Assembly (NCBI GenBank): GCA_030156895.1
Contig: JASGLP010000010.1
Span: forward strand, 1 to 63,249
Reading direction: 5' to 3'
Length of the DNA stretch: 63,249 nt
DNA from: Eubacteriaceae bacterium
GTDB lineage: Bacteria; Bacillota; Clostridia; Eubacteriales; Eubacteriaceae
The notes under the pieces were generated by a model. The model did not search any database, was not told where the DNA came from, and saw nothing but the letters and a program-made list of their open reading frames with translations. Each line of letters starts with the position of its first letter. The first letter of the stretch is position 1. The position numbers and the translations under genes are program-made. Below, in pieces: positions 8,886 through 17,816 of the stretch.

Positions 8886-10106
8886 ATGAAGATTCTAGTA
8901 ATTGGTGCCAGTGCGGCAGGAATTTCGGCTATTAAAAGCATGCGTGAAATGGATCAGGATGCTCAAATCACCATGATTTCAAAGGAGAAAAACATTCATT
9001 CCCGTTGCATGCTCCACCACTGCTTAAGTGGTCACCGCAGCCAGGAATCCATCGATTTTGCCGGTAGTAATTTTTGTGCAGATCAAAGTGTCAACTGGCT
9101 AAAGGGTGTGGCAGTTGCTGGCATTGATCCGCAGAAAAAAATGGTGATGTTAGAAGATGGCCAGAAGCTGACATTCGATAAACTGCTGATTGCCACTGGT
9201 GCGGCCTATTTTATCCCGCCGGTTCCAGGTTTGCGGGAGGCCAAAAATGTTTTTGGCTTCCGGGATCTTGCGGATGTTAAAAAGATTGATGCCCTTTTAA
9301 AAGCTGACAGCCGGGTCGTGATTATCGGCTCTGGACTAGTGGGAATGGATGTGGCCAGTGCCCTCAATGAGCGGGGCATCAAAAACACTGTTGTGGAAAT
9401 GATGCCCAATATTTTACCCATGCAGTTGGACCAACCCTCAGCCAGGGTCTATCAAACTTTGTTTGAGAAAAACGGCAGTGACTTTTTATTGTCGGAAAAA
9501 GTGGTTGAATTAAAACTGGATGAAAATAAAATCGGGACAAGCCTGATGTTAGAAAGCGGAAAAAGCCTCGAGGCTGATTTAGTGATTGTTGCCGCTGGAG
9601 TGAGACCGCAAACTGACTTTTTGGAAGGTTCTGGAATAGTATGTGATCGGGGGATTGTGGTCGATGACAAAATGCAGACCAGCCAGCCGGATATCTATGC
9701 GGCGGGGGATGTCACCGGCCTTTCCGGGATCTGGCCCAATGCCATGAAGCAGGGCAGAGTGGCGGCCCAAAACATATTGGGGCAAGCGGTTAGCTATGAG
9801 GATCGCTATGCCATTAAAAACACGATTAATTTCTATGGCTGTCCAACCCTTTCCCTGGGTAAAATCAGCCCGGATGAAGATACGAAAGTCTGCCTTCAGG
9901 AAGATCGTAACACGTATCAGAAAATTCTGATTAAAAATCAGATGATTGAAGGTTTGATTCTCCAGGGAAATCTTGACCACGTTGGTTTCTGGCAGGAACT
10001 GATAAAAAATAAAGTGGTTGTTGACGAGGATACAGTTTTTGACATCAAGTACTCGGACTTTTATGCTGTTAACGAAAAGAACGGAAGCTTTGAAGTGGCT
10101 ATTTAG
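8886..10106 (+). CDS. FAD/NAD(P)-dependent oxidoreductase of the CODH operon
   Basis: This 406-residue protein has an N-terminal FAD dinucleotide fold (ILVIGASAAGISA), a second nucleotide fold for NAD(P)H near residues 143-175 (VVIIGSGLVGMDVASAL), and a late FAD motif (DIYAAGDVTG, about 272-281). This is the NADH oxidase/rubredoxin reductase superfamily. CooS-CooF-flavoprotein triples are known in anaerobes and are thought to pass CO-derived electrons to NAD(P)+. The start lies one base after the cooF stop, with GGAGG in the end of cooF. An N-terminal pair of cysteines (SRCMLHHC) is present near residues 41-46. The operon ends at the strong terminator downstream. Confidence 0.88.
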   Translation: MKILVIGASAAGISAIKSMREMDQDAQITMISKEKNIHSRCMLHHCLSGHRSQESIDFAGSNFCADQSVNWLKGVAVAGIDPQKKMVMLEDGQKLTFDKLLIATGAAYFIPPVPGLREAKNVFGFRDLADVKKIDALLKADSRVVIIGSGLVGMDVASALNERGIKNTVVEMMPNILPMQLDQPSARVYQTLFEKNGSDFLLSEKVVELKLDENKIGTSLMLESGKSLEADLVIVAAGVRPQTDFLEGSGIVCDRGIVVDDKMQTSQPDIYAAGDVTGLSGIWPNAMKQGRVAAQNILGQAVSYEDRYAIKNTINFYGCPTLSLGKISPDEDTKVCLQEDRNTYQKILIKNQMIEGLILQGNLDHVGFWQELIKNKVVVDEDTVFDIKYSDFYAVNEKNGSFEVAI

Positions 10107-10141
10107 CTAGAATAAAGATAAGTATCGACAAATTATCAGGG

Positions 10142-10181
10142 CTCGGCTTGTTAAATACTATTAACAAGCCGAGTTATTTTT
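10142..10181 (+). terminator. Terminator of the cooS operon
   Basis: A perfect 13-bp stem (CTCGGCTTGTTAA at 10142-10154 with its complement at 10161-10173) has a 6-nt loop and is followed by TTATTTTT. Confidence 0.9.
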
Positions 10182-10287
10182 GATGAATTTGGGAAATCGA
10201 TGATTATTACAGGGCCCATTGGGAAAATATAATAAAGTAATTGTTATAGGGAAGAATAATAGGATAGACCAACAAAGAGGTAAGTGA

Positions 10288-12318
10288 ATGGATAAAGATA
10301 GAGAGAATAAAATCGATTCCCGGCTAGAAAATTTGAATCTGGATCTCTTAGTGGCAAAACGCAGCCGTTTAAAACCATGGCGGGAGGCTTTAACGATGGC
10401 TGCTATTTATTTGTTGATCGGTGGCTTATGGATTCTTTTATCGGATAAAATTGTGACATTCATTTTCATTGATCCCGAGCAGTTGAAAATTGTCCAACTC
10501 TATAAAGGCTGGTTTTATGTACTGGCAACGGCCCTTATCTTCTTTTGTATCTTTAAAAAAACGCTGGATCTGTATGCCCGCTCAGTTGACTACTGTATCG
10601 ACAGTTATGATGCTCTTTCCCAGGCCAATGATGAGCTGCTTATCATTAATGAAGACTTACGCATTGAGAAAGAACTGTCCAACCAGTTTTTTATGGAGGC
10701 TGCCTCGATCATCATTATTTTTGATAAGGACGAAAAAATCACCCACTATAACCCCTTTGCCGAAAAAGTTTTTGGTTTTAGGCGGGATGAGGCGGTAGGT
10801 GAAATGGCTTATAATTTATTGCGTTCCAACCAGCCCATAAAACGGATGCGGGAAATGTTTGATGATATTATCAATGGCGAAAACCTGAATGACAATGAAC
10901 TGCAAATGCTTTGTAAAGATGGTTCCTATAAAACGATTCTATGGAATAATAATTACCTGCATGATAAGGATGGCAATGTAGCTGGTCTGGTTTCGATTGG
11001 AACGGATATTACTGAACGGCGTCAGATGGAAGAAAGGCTTGAGCATATTGCCTACTATGACACCTTTCTGGAAATTCCCAACCGAACCTATTTAAATATC
11101 GCCATGCAGGAAGCGATCGAAGCAAATAAGGAGTTTGCCGTTGTCAATCTGGATTTGGATAACTTTAGACATATTAATGAGAGTATGGGTCATAGGGTAG
11201 GGGATCAATTTATTGCCACGGTTGCAGAAGTCTTAAAGGGACTGACCAGAAAACAGGATCTGATTGCACGTTTAAGTGTGGATCAGTTTGCCTTCTTGTT
11301 TTTTGGGGAAGATCAGGAAGACCTGATGATCTGGCTTGAATGTGTGATGTCAAGAATTCGTTGCCCCTGGCAGTTGAATGGTCAGCGGATTTATGTGACC
11401 TGTAGCGTAGGAATTGCCCTCTTCCCCCAGGATGGCGACAATGTGACAACCCTGATGCAGAATTCCGATATTGCCTTGTATACCCGGAAAGAACTGGGCA
11501 AAGATGGTTTCAATTTCTTTAAGCCGGAGATGTATGAACGGACTTTGAAGACCATTGAGATGGGTAACGAGTTGAAAGTGGCGGTTGCTAATGAGGAGTT
11601 TATCCTTTATTATCAACCCCAGTTTGAATTATCAAGCGGCAGGCTTTTGGGCTTTGAGGCGCTGATTCGCTGGAACCACCCCCAAAAAGGATTTATTTCG
11701 CCGGGCGAATTTATACCCTTATCCGAAAAAACCGGGCATATTGTGCCCATCAGCGAGTGGGTTTTAAAAGAGGCCATCAGACAGAGACGGTCTTGGGAAG
11801 AGAAGGGCTATCAGCCCCTCAAGGTTGCCGTCAACCTGTCGGGTTATACCTTCACCGAAGCATCGGTTTTTGAGCGGATTTGTAAGATTTTAGATGAGAT
11901 GGCGGTAAAGCCGGATGAGATTGAAATTGAAATTACTGAAACAGCCGTCATGATGGAACTGGATGCAGCCAAAGAAGCGCTGACAAAACTAAAGCAAAAG
12001 GGTTTGACTGTGGCTATGGACGATTTTGGAACGGGCTATTCATCCCTTAATTATCTACAGATTCTGCCCATCGATGTGCTTAAAATTGATCAGACCTTTA
12101 TTCAGAATATTCGTTCTCAAAAAGACGAAACGATCTACAAAACGTTGGTGGAACTGGCCCATGCCATCGGTATTACCGTAGTGGCAGAAGGGATTGAAAC
12201 AGCGCAACAAGAGGCCTTTCTGATTCAAAACCAGTGCGATATTGGCCAGGGCTATTATCTGGGGCGGCCGGTGCCAGCTTCGGAAGTCGAAGATTTTTTG
12301 TTAAAGCAAGTAAATTAA
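10288..12318 (+). CDS. Membrane PAS-GGDEF-EAL protein, probable c-di-GMP phosphodiesterase
   Basis: The N-terminus has two hydrophobic segments (about residues 35-55 and 72-92). A PAS domain follows (about 135-250, ending in TDITERRQMEE), then a GGDEF domain (about 250-410) and an EAL domain (about 425-670). The GGDEF signature reads LSVDQF, so cyclase activity is unlikely and the domain may only bind GTP. The EAL domain keeps FEALIRW, EITETAVM, MDDFGTGYSSL, LKIDQ and VVAEGIE, so cyclic-di-GMP hydrolysis is likely. It is a single-gene unit with GAGGT upstream. It ends directly against a dispersed repeat. A PilB with an MshEN-like domain and a c-di-GMP riboswitch lie 50 kb away in the same window. 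Confidence 0.92.
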   Translation: MDKDRENKIDSRLENLNLDLLVAKRSRLKPWREALTMAAIYLLIGGLWILLSDKIVTFIFIDPEQLKIVQLYKGWFYVLATALIFFCIFKKTLDLYARSVDYCIDSYDALSQANDELLIINEDLRIEKELSNQFFMEAASIIIIFDKDEKITHYNPFAEKVFGFRRDEAVGEMAYNLLRSNQPIKRMREMFDDIINGENLNDNELQMLCKDGSYKTILWNNNYLHDKDGNVAGLVSIGTDITERRQMEERLEHIAYYDTFLEIPNRTYLNIAMQEAIEANKEFAVVNLDLDNFRHINESMGHRVGDQFIATVAEVLKGLTRKQDLIARLSVDQFAFLFFGEDQEDLMIWLECVMSRIRCPWQLNGQRIYVTCSVGIALFPQDGDNVTTLMQNSDIALYTRKELGKDGFNFFKPEMYERTLKTIEMGNELKVAVANEEFILYYQPQFELSSGRLLGFEALIRWNHPQKGFISPGEFIPLSEKTGHIVPISEWVLKEAIRQRRSWEEKGYQPLKVAVNLSGYTFTEASVFERICKILDEMAVKPDEIEIEITETAVMMELDAAKEALTKLKQKGLTVAMDDFGTGYSSLNYLQILPIDVLKIDQTFIQNIRSQKDETIYKTLVELAHAIGITVVAEGIETAQQEAFLIQNQCDIGQGYYLGRPVPASEVEDFLLKQVN

Positions 12319-12326
12319 GCCGCTTT

Positions 12327-12507
12327 AGACTGAAGACAAAGTTAATTTTATCTAGCTGAGCACCGACAATTGGCTTTTCAGCTGTCTGCCTCGGGGCGAA
12401 CAGTTGCTCAGAAATGCTGTTTATTAGCACTTCCAAATTGGGCAACTGTACGCATCCGCGCGCAGACTGCGAAATCCAATTGGTCGGTGCGGGATTTGTC
12501 TACAAAA
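12327..12507 (+). repeat. Dispersed nested-hairpin element, copy A
   Basis: This is the forward-oriented copy of a family of about 180 bp. It begins AGACTGAAGAC and ends near GTCTAC. The stems are GCACCGAC(A)ATTGG pairing with CCAATTGGTCGGTGC, GTCTGC pairing with GCAGAC, and ACAGTTGC pairing with GCAACTGT, all nested. TTAAGCCGCTT occurs on the left (12315-12325, overlapping the stop of the phosphodiesterase gene) and again on the right (12519-12529) inside a full terminator hairpin. The flanking genes are convergent. Confidence 0.9.
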
Positions 12508-12535
12508 AGAAGCGGCTCTTAAGCCGCTTCTTTTC
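12508..12535 (+). terminator. Terminator hairpin at the right edge of repeat copy A
   Basis: A 10-bp stem (AGAAGCGGCT with AGCCGCTTCT) has a CTTA loop and is followed by TTTT. Its 3' half is duplicated left of the element. A second GC hairpin, GCCGGGTTTTGCCCGGC, follows at about 12537-12553. Confidence 0.8.
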
Positions 12536-12577
12536 TGCCGGGTTTTGCCCGGCTATATTTGTATTGAGGTTATGGGC

Positions 12578-12985
12578 TTATAAAATGGCCAAACCAGCTT
12601 TTGCAACGGTCATGTCTTCTTCAACGCTGCCGCCGCTGACTCCAATTCCGCCAATGATTTCGCCATCCATTATAATGGGAAAACCACCACCGAAGACAAC
12701 CATTCTGCCTTTGTCGCAGCTTGCCAGACCAAACAGGGAGCCGGCTTCTTTAGCAACATCAGCGAACTGATCCGTACTGCCTTTTAAGGCTGCAGCTGTA
12801 TAAGCTTTGTTGGTAGCGATATCAATGCTGGCCAGCAGGGAATCTTCCATTCGGTTAAAGAGTACAGGATTACCGTGTTTGTCACAGATAGCGATTACCA
12901 TCGGGACATCGATTTCAATTGCTTTTACAGCCGCCGCGTCGGCCATTTTTTTGGCCAGATCCAATAATTTTCCAGTTGTCGTCAT
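12578..12985 (-). CDS. GlcG/HbpS family protein (DUF336)
   Basis: This 135-residue protein belongs to the GlcG/HbpS/PduO-C fold. It shows the family core VPMVIAICDKHGNPVLFNRM and the glycine-rich GGGFPIIMDGEIIGGIGVSGG. Members bind heme or corrinoid, or accompany diol/glycol metabolism enzymes. It is downstream of, and on the same strand as, the iron alcohol dehydrogenase with a gap of 43 bp, so the two probably form an operon. GGAGG precedes the ATG. A role as an accessory or cofactor-binding protein for the dehydrogenase pathway is inferred from position only. Confidence 0.85.
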   Translation of the reverse strand: MTTTGKLLDLAKKMADAAAVKAIEIDVPMVIAICDKHGNPVLFNRMEDSLLASIDIATNKAYTAAALKGSTDQFADVAKEAGSLFGLASCDKGRMVVFGGGFPIIMDGEIIGGIGVSGGSVEEDMTVAKAGLAIL

Positions 12986-13028
12986 GATTTTCCTCCAAAA
13001 ATTTTTATTTATCCTCTAAAGCAGCTCC

Positions 13029-14177
13029 TTAAAAAGCAGCCGCGTAGATGGCGATCACATCGTCTTTAGATGGGCATTTTGGATTGCCGCCGGTGCAGAT
13101 ATCGGCCAGCGCCAGATCAGCCAGTTCGCTGAAATCTTCTTTTTTAACGCCGATTTCTTCCAGACCGGAAGGAATTCCCACATCTTGAGACAAGGTTTTG
13201 ATGGCTTCAATTGCTAAGCCGTTAATATCTTCCGCTTTAACCCCAGTCAGATCAACGCCCATGGCCTGAGCAACAGCTGCCAGACGATCACCAACCGCAT
13301 CGGCATTATAAGCCACAACGTGAGGCAGAAGCACAGCATTGCAAACACCATGCGGCAGATCATAGAAACCGCCCAACTGATGAGCCATCGAGTGAACAAT
13401 ACCTAAACCACCGTTTGAGAATCCCATTCCGGTGACAAACTGTCCGTAAGCCATGCCATCACGGGCATCAATGTCTTCGCCGTTTTCAACAGCAGCACGC
13501 AGACTGTCAGAAATAGCTTTAATGGCTTCCAGGTTAAAGAGGTCAGTAAAAGCAGAAGCGCCGGCAGTTGTATAGCCTTCAATGGCGTGGGTAAGGGCAT
13601 CCATACCGGTTGCCGCAGTTAATGATTTTGGCATTTTTACCATCAGGTTAGGGTCATTAACGGCCACGGTTGCCAGGCAGTTAGGGTCAACAATAACCAT
13701 TTTCAGTTTGCGTTCTTCGTCCGTGATAACGTAATTGATAGTCGCTTCACTGGCGGTTCCGGCCGTTGTGTTGATGGCAACAATAGGCAGTGATTTGTTG
13801 GCAGTTTTACCAACGCCTTCGTAGTCGCGCAGATCCCCCGGGTTGGTTGCCAGAATGCCGATGCCTTTAGCAGTATCTTGAGGTGATCCGCCGCCAATAC
13901 TGACGATAAAGTCGCACTCGTTTTCCTGCAAAGCGGCCAGACCGGCGTTAACATTGGTGACAGTTGGATTAGGTTTTACATCTGAGAAAATTGCGTAAGG
14001 AACTTGAGCCTTATCAAGAACATCGAGAACATCTTGAACAATACCGGCTTCGATGAGCACTTTGTCGGTGACAACCAGCGCTTTTTTAACGTTCATCCGT
14101 TTGATTTCTGGTGCCATTAGTTCGATTGCACCAGGTTCCATAATAACGACAGGGGGGAAATAATAAGTTCTTGCCAT
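13029..14177 (-). CDS. Iron-containing alcohol dehydrogenase (propanediol/methanol dehydrogenase type)
   Basis: This is a group III Fe-dependent alcohol dehydrogenase of 382 residues that interconverts alcohols and aldehydes with NAD(H). The nucleotide-binding GGGSPQDTAKG is near residues 92-102. The metal ligands fit Asp and His in TGMDALTHAIEGY, His in HSMAHQLGG, and His in DLPHGVCNA. I chose the ATG at 14177, preceded by GGAGG; a TTG five codons upstream overlaps that binding site. Substrate cannot be read from sequence; it resembles the 1,3-propanediol/ethanol type. The divergently spaced operators and the upstream TetR gene suggest substrate-linked control. Confidence 0.92.
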   Translation of the reverse strand: MARTYYFPPVVIMEPGAIELMAPEIKRMNVKKALVVTDKVLIEAGIVQDVLDVLDKAQVPYAIFSDVKPNPTVTNVNAGLAALQENECDFIVSIGGGSPQDTAKGIGILATNPGDLRDYEGVGKTANKSLPIVAINTTAGTASEATINYVITDEERKLKMVIVDPNCLATVAVNDPNLMVKMPKSLTAATGMDALTHAIEGYTTAGASAFTDLFNLEAIKAISDSLRAAVENGEDIDARDGMAYGQFVTGMGFSNGGLGIVHSMAHQLGGFYDLPHGVCNAVLLPHVVAYNADAVGDRLAAVAQAMGVDLTGVKAEDINGLAIEAIKTLSQDVGIPSGLEEIGVKKEDFSELADLALADICTGGNPKCPSKDDVIAIYAAAF

Positions 14178-14228
14178 TGAAATTACCTCCAAAAATTTGC
14201 AGCTGTAAACAGTTGCATAACTGTCTTT

Positions 14229-14308
14229 ATTTTATCAATCTTGCGGCAGCTTTCAAGTGACAGTATCGTAATAATGTCAAAATAGTGACATATAACTATA
14301 GGTGTCAC
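14229..14308 (-). promoter_or_regulatory. Promoter with twin TetR-type operators ahead of the alcohol dehydrogenase
   Basis: Reading leftward, a promoter TTGAAA (14256-14251) and TAAAAT (14234-14229) has a 16-bp spacer. Just upstream are two palindromes of identical design: GTGACA-N12-TGTCA at 14257-14279 and GTGACA-N12-TGTCAC at 14285-14308. Their centres are about 28 bp apart. Because both lie upstream of the -35 box, an activating role is possible. The architecture resembles, as I recall it, the operator of DhaS, a TetR-family activator. Confidence 0.7.
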
Positions 14309-14311
14309 TTT

Positions 14312-14860
14312 TTACAGCAAAAGAAGATAGGGCTTGAGCTTTTCAGGAAGCGCATCGATTAGAAGTTTGGCAAAGTCGTTGGGATCCATAACCATTCCAT
14401 CTAAAACCCATTTGTAAGTCATATCCATAGAGCCCTGACAGTACATATCCAAAAGGAAAAGATCATCATCAGCTACAGGCTTGCCGGTTTTCTTAATGAT
14501 CAGATCAGTATAAAAGTTGGTAATCAGTTTCAGATCATAATCGTAAATGGAATTGCAGTCACTGGATTTAAAAGCCGCAGTAAAAAAAGCTTTTTCATTG
14601 CGAACGAAGGTAAATTTGCGGGTCAAACCTTCTTCAAGGGTTAGGCTGACACCCATCTGTTTGATGGACTGCTGTGCCAGTTTATCAAAATACCAGTTGA
14701 CCAGATGATATTTATCCTGAAAATAACGATAAAATGTTTGCCTTGTCAGTTCACCGTTATCAACGATCTCTTTGACCGTGATTTTATCCAATGGCTTATT
14801 GACCATCAGCGCTTTAATACTTTTTGCCAGCTTTTCTTTTGTACGATCATTAATATCCAT
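14312..14860 (-). CDS. TetR-family regulator, DhaS-like
   Basis: This 182-residue regulator has an N-terminal helix-turn-helix (about residues 25-50, ITVKEIVDNGELTRQTFYRYF) and a C-terminal ligand domain of the TetR_C_8/DhaS type ending DALPEKLKPYLLLL. It lies directly upstream of the iron alcohol dehydrogenase on the same strand, with two matching palindromic operators between them. Regulation of the dehydrogenase/GlcG pair is therefore likely. The family includes the dihydroxyacetone-responsive activator DhaS of lactococci, so activation is as plausible as repression. The signal molecule is unknown. Confidence 0.85.
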   Translation of the reverse strand: MDINDRTKEKLAKSIKALMVNKPLDKITVKEIVDNGELTRQTFYRYFQDKYHLVNWYFDKLAQQSIKQMGVSLTLEEGLTRKFTFVRNEKAFFTAAFKSSDCNSIYDYDLKLITNFYTDLIIKKTGKPVADDDLFLLDMYCQGSMDMTYKWVLDGMVMDPNDFAKLLIDALPEKLKPYLLLL

Positions 14861-15057
14861 TGAAATTCCCCATGTTAATCTAAATGCAAGGATGCATAGT
14901 TCTATATTATCGGGCTAAGTAATCGATGTCAATGAAATATTTTGACGGTTCGGATAAATTATTTGCGAGCTTTGTTTAGAGATCATTTAATGCGAAAATA
15001 AGTTTCGGAAATTTTGAAACATGATATTAAATCAGTGTTAAATATTAGTCGAAACAA

Positions 15058-15112
15058 TTGACAGTAAAAAAGTTATGAGTATAATTGATAGTAAGGAGTG
15101 AGTGTTTACTCC
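15058..15112 (+). promoter_or_regulatory. Promoter and operator of the TetR-chemotaxis operon
   Basis: TTGACA (15058-15063), 16 bp, and TATAAT (15080-15085) form a near-perfect promoter. An inverted repeat GGAGT-N8-ACTCC (15095-15112) covers the likely transcription start and resembles a TetR autorepressor site. Confidence 0.7.
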
Positions 15113-15133
15113 TATCGAAAGGAATGAAAAAAA

Positions 15134-15721
15134 TTGGAAAAATCATTAGTTCATCGCAGAGAAAGTATTATTGTCTCAACCATTGAAGTTTTAAATCGGG
15201 TGGGGCTGCAAAATCTTTCAACGAAACTGATTGCCAGACAGGAAGGGGTATCGGAAGGTACGCTTTTCAGGCATTTTGAAAGTAAAACGCAAATACTGGC
15301 AGCCGTGATCGATCAGTTCGGACAGTTTGATAATGCGATTATTGAGACCTGCGCCCAAAAGAAATTGTCTCCGGTTGCTAGCCTTCGTTATTTCTTTTCG
15401 GCTTACGCTGAATATTATGAAAATTATCCGGAAATCACCGTGGTTATGCAGCTCTATGACAGTTTATTAAATGAAGCTGGCCTAGCTGATAAGATTCGGA
15501 CAATTATTCATAAAAGAGAAGACTTTATTGTCACCATGATAAAAAGCGGTCAGGCGTGCGGCGTCTTTTCAGAGACATTAAAGCCCGCCCGAATGGCAGA
15601 GCTCTTTATTGGTGGCAACAAGGAGATTTGCCTGAAATGGCGAATGGAGGATTATAACTTTTCGTTAAAGGAACGTGCGCTGAAATTGTTTGAGATCCTG
15701 ATTGCGGTGTTGGAAATGTAA
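15134..15721 (+). CDS. TetR/AcrR-family regulator, first gene of a chemotaxis operon
   Basis: This 195-residue protein has the TetR helix-turn-helix near residues 28-50 (LIARQEGVSEGTLFRHFESK). The rest is the variable ligand-binding part. The start is TTG, preceded by AAAGGA; no in-frame ATG is better placed. A GGAGT/ACTCC palindrome between promoter and start suggests autoregulation. The next gene, cheA, starts 22 bp after the stop with no terminator between. A TetR regulator leading cheA-cheW-mcp is uncommon and implies that the whole sensory module responds to a small ligand. Confidence 0.85.
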   Translation: MEKSLVHRRESIIVSTIEVLNRVGLQNLSTKLIARQEGVSEGTLFRHFESKTQILAAVIDQFGQFDNAIIETCAQKKLSPVASLRYFFSAYAEYYENYPEITVVMQLYDSLLNEAGLADKIRTIIHKREDFIVTMIKSGQACGVFSETLKPARMAELFIGGNKEICLKWRMEDYNFSLKERALKLFEILIAVLEM

Positions 15722-15743
15722 ATAATTGAAAGGGGGAGATAAT

Positions 15744-17804
15744 GTGACTGAAGACTTTAAAAATGATCCGATGCTGGAGATGTTTCTTTGTGAAACGGAT
15801 CAACAGCTGGAACAAATGGAAGAGATTGTTATGAATATGGAAGATTCTGATGACCTGACAACGGATGCCGTTCACGAAATATTTAGGATTATGCATACGC
15901 TAAAGAGTTCATCGGCGATGATGATGCTGAATAATATTTCGACCGTGGCCCACCGAACGGAAGATCTCTTTTATTTCATTCGAGAGGAAAAGCCGGAAAA
16001 AGTGGAGATCTCGCCCTTGTCGGATCTGATTTTTAGCAGTCTTGATTTTATGAAAGCAGAGCTTGAGAAGATCAAAGCCGGTGAAGAAGCTGATGGTCAG
16101 CCGGATGGCCTGATTGACCAGATTACTGCGCATCTGGAAAGGCTGAAACAGTTAAACAATGCCGAAACATTTTTGAAACCGGATAATAAAGAAGCTGAAA
16201 AACGCTTTTATATCAGCTCGGATAAAAAGGTTCAGAAGCTGGAAATCAACCACTTTACGGCCAATGTTTTTTTTGAAGAAAATTGTGGTATGGAAAACAT
16301 CCGAGCTTTTGCGATTGTCCATCAGCTGAAAGAAAAGTCGGAATCCTTTACGACCGACCCGGAAGATGTTATCAATGAAGCGGAAAGCGCTGATAAAATC
16401 CGTCAACAAGGCTTTAAGATTCGCTTGAAAACGCGACTATCAGACGATGAAATCCGGAAATTTCTGGAAGGATCAGCAGCTGTTGATCGGGTCGAGTTAG
16501 AGGCACTTGTCACCGAAAGTTCCGAAGAAAATGTTGTTAGTACTTTAACTCCGGAAGCACCCATTCGGATGCCGGAATTGCAAAAGCCTTCAACTCGAAA
16601 TCGAACAGCAGGTGGTTCAGGTGCAAGTAACGGGGGGATCTATGTTAGTGTGGAAAAATTGGATCAATTGATGAATCTGATGGGAGAAATGGTGATTTCT
16701 GAATCGATGGTTACACAAAATCCTGATCTTGAAGGATTGGTTTTGGATAACTTTAGCAAGTCAGCCAGACAATTAAGAAAGATCACCAATGAGATTCAGG
16801 ATATGGTCATGGCAATCAGAATGGTGCCATTGGGTCCCACCTTTCACAAGATGCATCGAATTGTTCGGGATATCAGCAAGAAAATGGGTAAGGAAATCAA
16901 TCTGAACATTATCGGTGAAGAAACAGAGGTTGATAAAAATATTATTGATCAGATTGGCGATCCACTGATGCATATTGTCAGAAATGCGGCCGATCATGGT
17001 ATCGAAACCTGTGAGGAACGACTGGCATGTGGTAAAGAAAAAACCGGAACCATTACCCTGGAGGCCTGCAACGCTGGCTCGGATGTTTTGATTATCATCC
17101 GTGATGATGGCAAAGGCCTTAAACGAGAAGGGATTCTGAATAAAGCCATTGAGAACGGATTGATCGATGAAATGAATCGGGAGATGAGTGACCAGGAGGT
17201 TTTTAAACTGATCTTTTTACCGGGGTTTTCAACCAAGGAAGTTGTGACTGAATTTTCTGGTCGGGGTGTCGGTATGGATGTAGTGGCGACGAATATCGAA
17301 GCAATTGGCGGTTCGATTCTGATGGAAAGTCAGGAAGGGAAAGGTTCAATTTTTACACTGAAAATCCCCTTAACGCTGGCGATCATCGAAGGAATGAATG
17401 TGCGGGTTGGCAATTCCCGTTATACGTTGCCTATTACCAGGATTAAGGAATCCTTTATCCCGCAAAAGGAGGAGGTTTTTGCGAACCCTAATCATCAGGA
17501 AATGATTATGATCCGTGGGGAATGTTATCCGATTTTAAGACTACATGAGTATTATCTGGTTAAAAATGCTAAAAGCAATATTGAGGATGGCATTTTAATG
17601 ATGGTGGAAGGCGAAAATAAAACAGTTTGCCTTCTGGTGGATGAACTTCTGGGCGAACAGCAAGTGGTGGTTAAAACCCTGCCTAAATATATCAGACGGA
17701 TGAAAAAAATACCTGGACTGGCTGGCTGCACCCTGTTGGGAAATGGCGGAATAAGCCTGATTTTAGATATTGACGGCTTTATTTCACAGAGCCGATTAAA
17801 ATGA
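15744..17804 (+). CDS. cheA: Chemotaxis histidine kinase CheA
   Basis: The protein is about 686 residues from the GTG at 15744, which has GGGGGAG 6 nt upstream; an upstream TTG would consume that site. An Hpt domain comes first with the phospho-accepting His in IMHTLKSSSAMM (about residue 50). A central variable region (about 150-270) is P2-like. The dimerisation region starts near YVSVEKLDQLMNLMGEM. The kinase core has HIVRNAADHGIE (N box), IRDDGKG (G1), LPGFSTK, and SGRGVGMDVV (G2). A C-terminal CheW-like domain runs from about residue 540. It phosphorylates a CheY-like regulator in the receptor array; no cheY is in the window. Confidence 0.95.
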   Translation: MTEDFKNDPMLEMFLCETDQQLEQMEEIVMNMEDSDDLTTDAVHEIFRIMHTLKSSSAMMMLNNISTVAHRTEDLFYFIREEKPEKVEISPLSDLIFSSLDFMKAELEKIKAGEEADGQPDGLIDQITAHLERLKQLNNAETFLKPDNKEAEKRFYISSDKKVQKLEINHFTANVFFEENCGMENIRAFAIVHQLKEKSESFTTDPEDVINEAESADKIRQQGFKIRLKTRLSDDEIRKFLEGSAAVDRVELEALVTESSEENVVSTLTPEAPIRMPELQKPSTRNRTAGGSGASNGGIYVSVEKLDQLMNLMGEMVISESMVTQNPDLEGLVLDNFSKSARQLRKITNEIQDMVMAIRMVPLGPTFHKMHRIVRDISKKMGKEINLNIIGEETEVDKNIIDQIGDPLMHIVRNAADHGIETCEERLACGKEKTGTITLEACNAGSDVLIIIRDDGKGLKREGILNKAIENGLIDEMNREMSDQEVFKLIFLPGFSTKEVVTEFSGRGVGMDVVATNIEAIGGSILMESQEGKGSIFTLKIPLTLAIIEGMNVRVGNSRYTLPITRIKESFIPQKEEVFANPNHQEMIMIRGECYPILRLHEYYLVKNAKSNIEDGILMMVEGENKTVCLLVDELLGEQQVVVKTLPKYIRRMKKIPGLAGCTLLGNGGISLILDIDGFISQSRLK

Positions 17805-17816
17805 TAAGGAGGGCTT

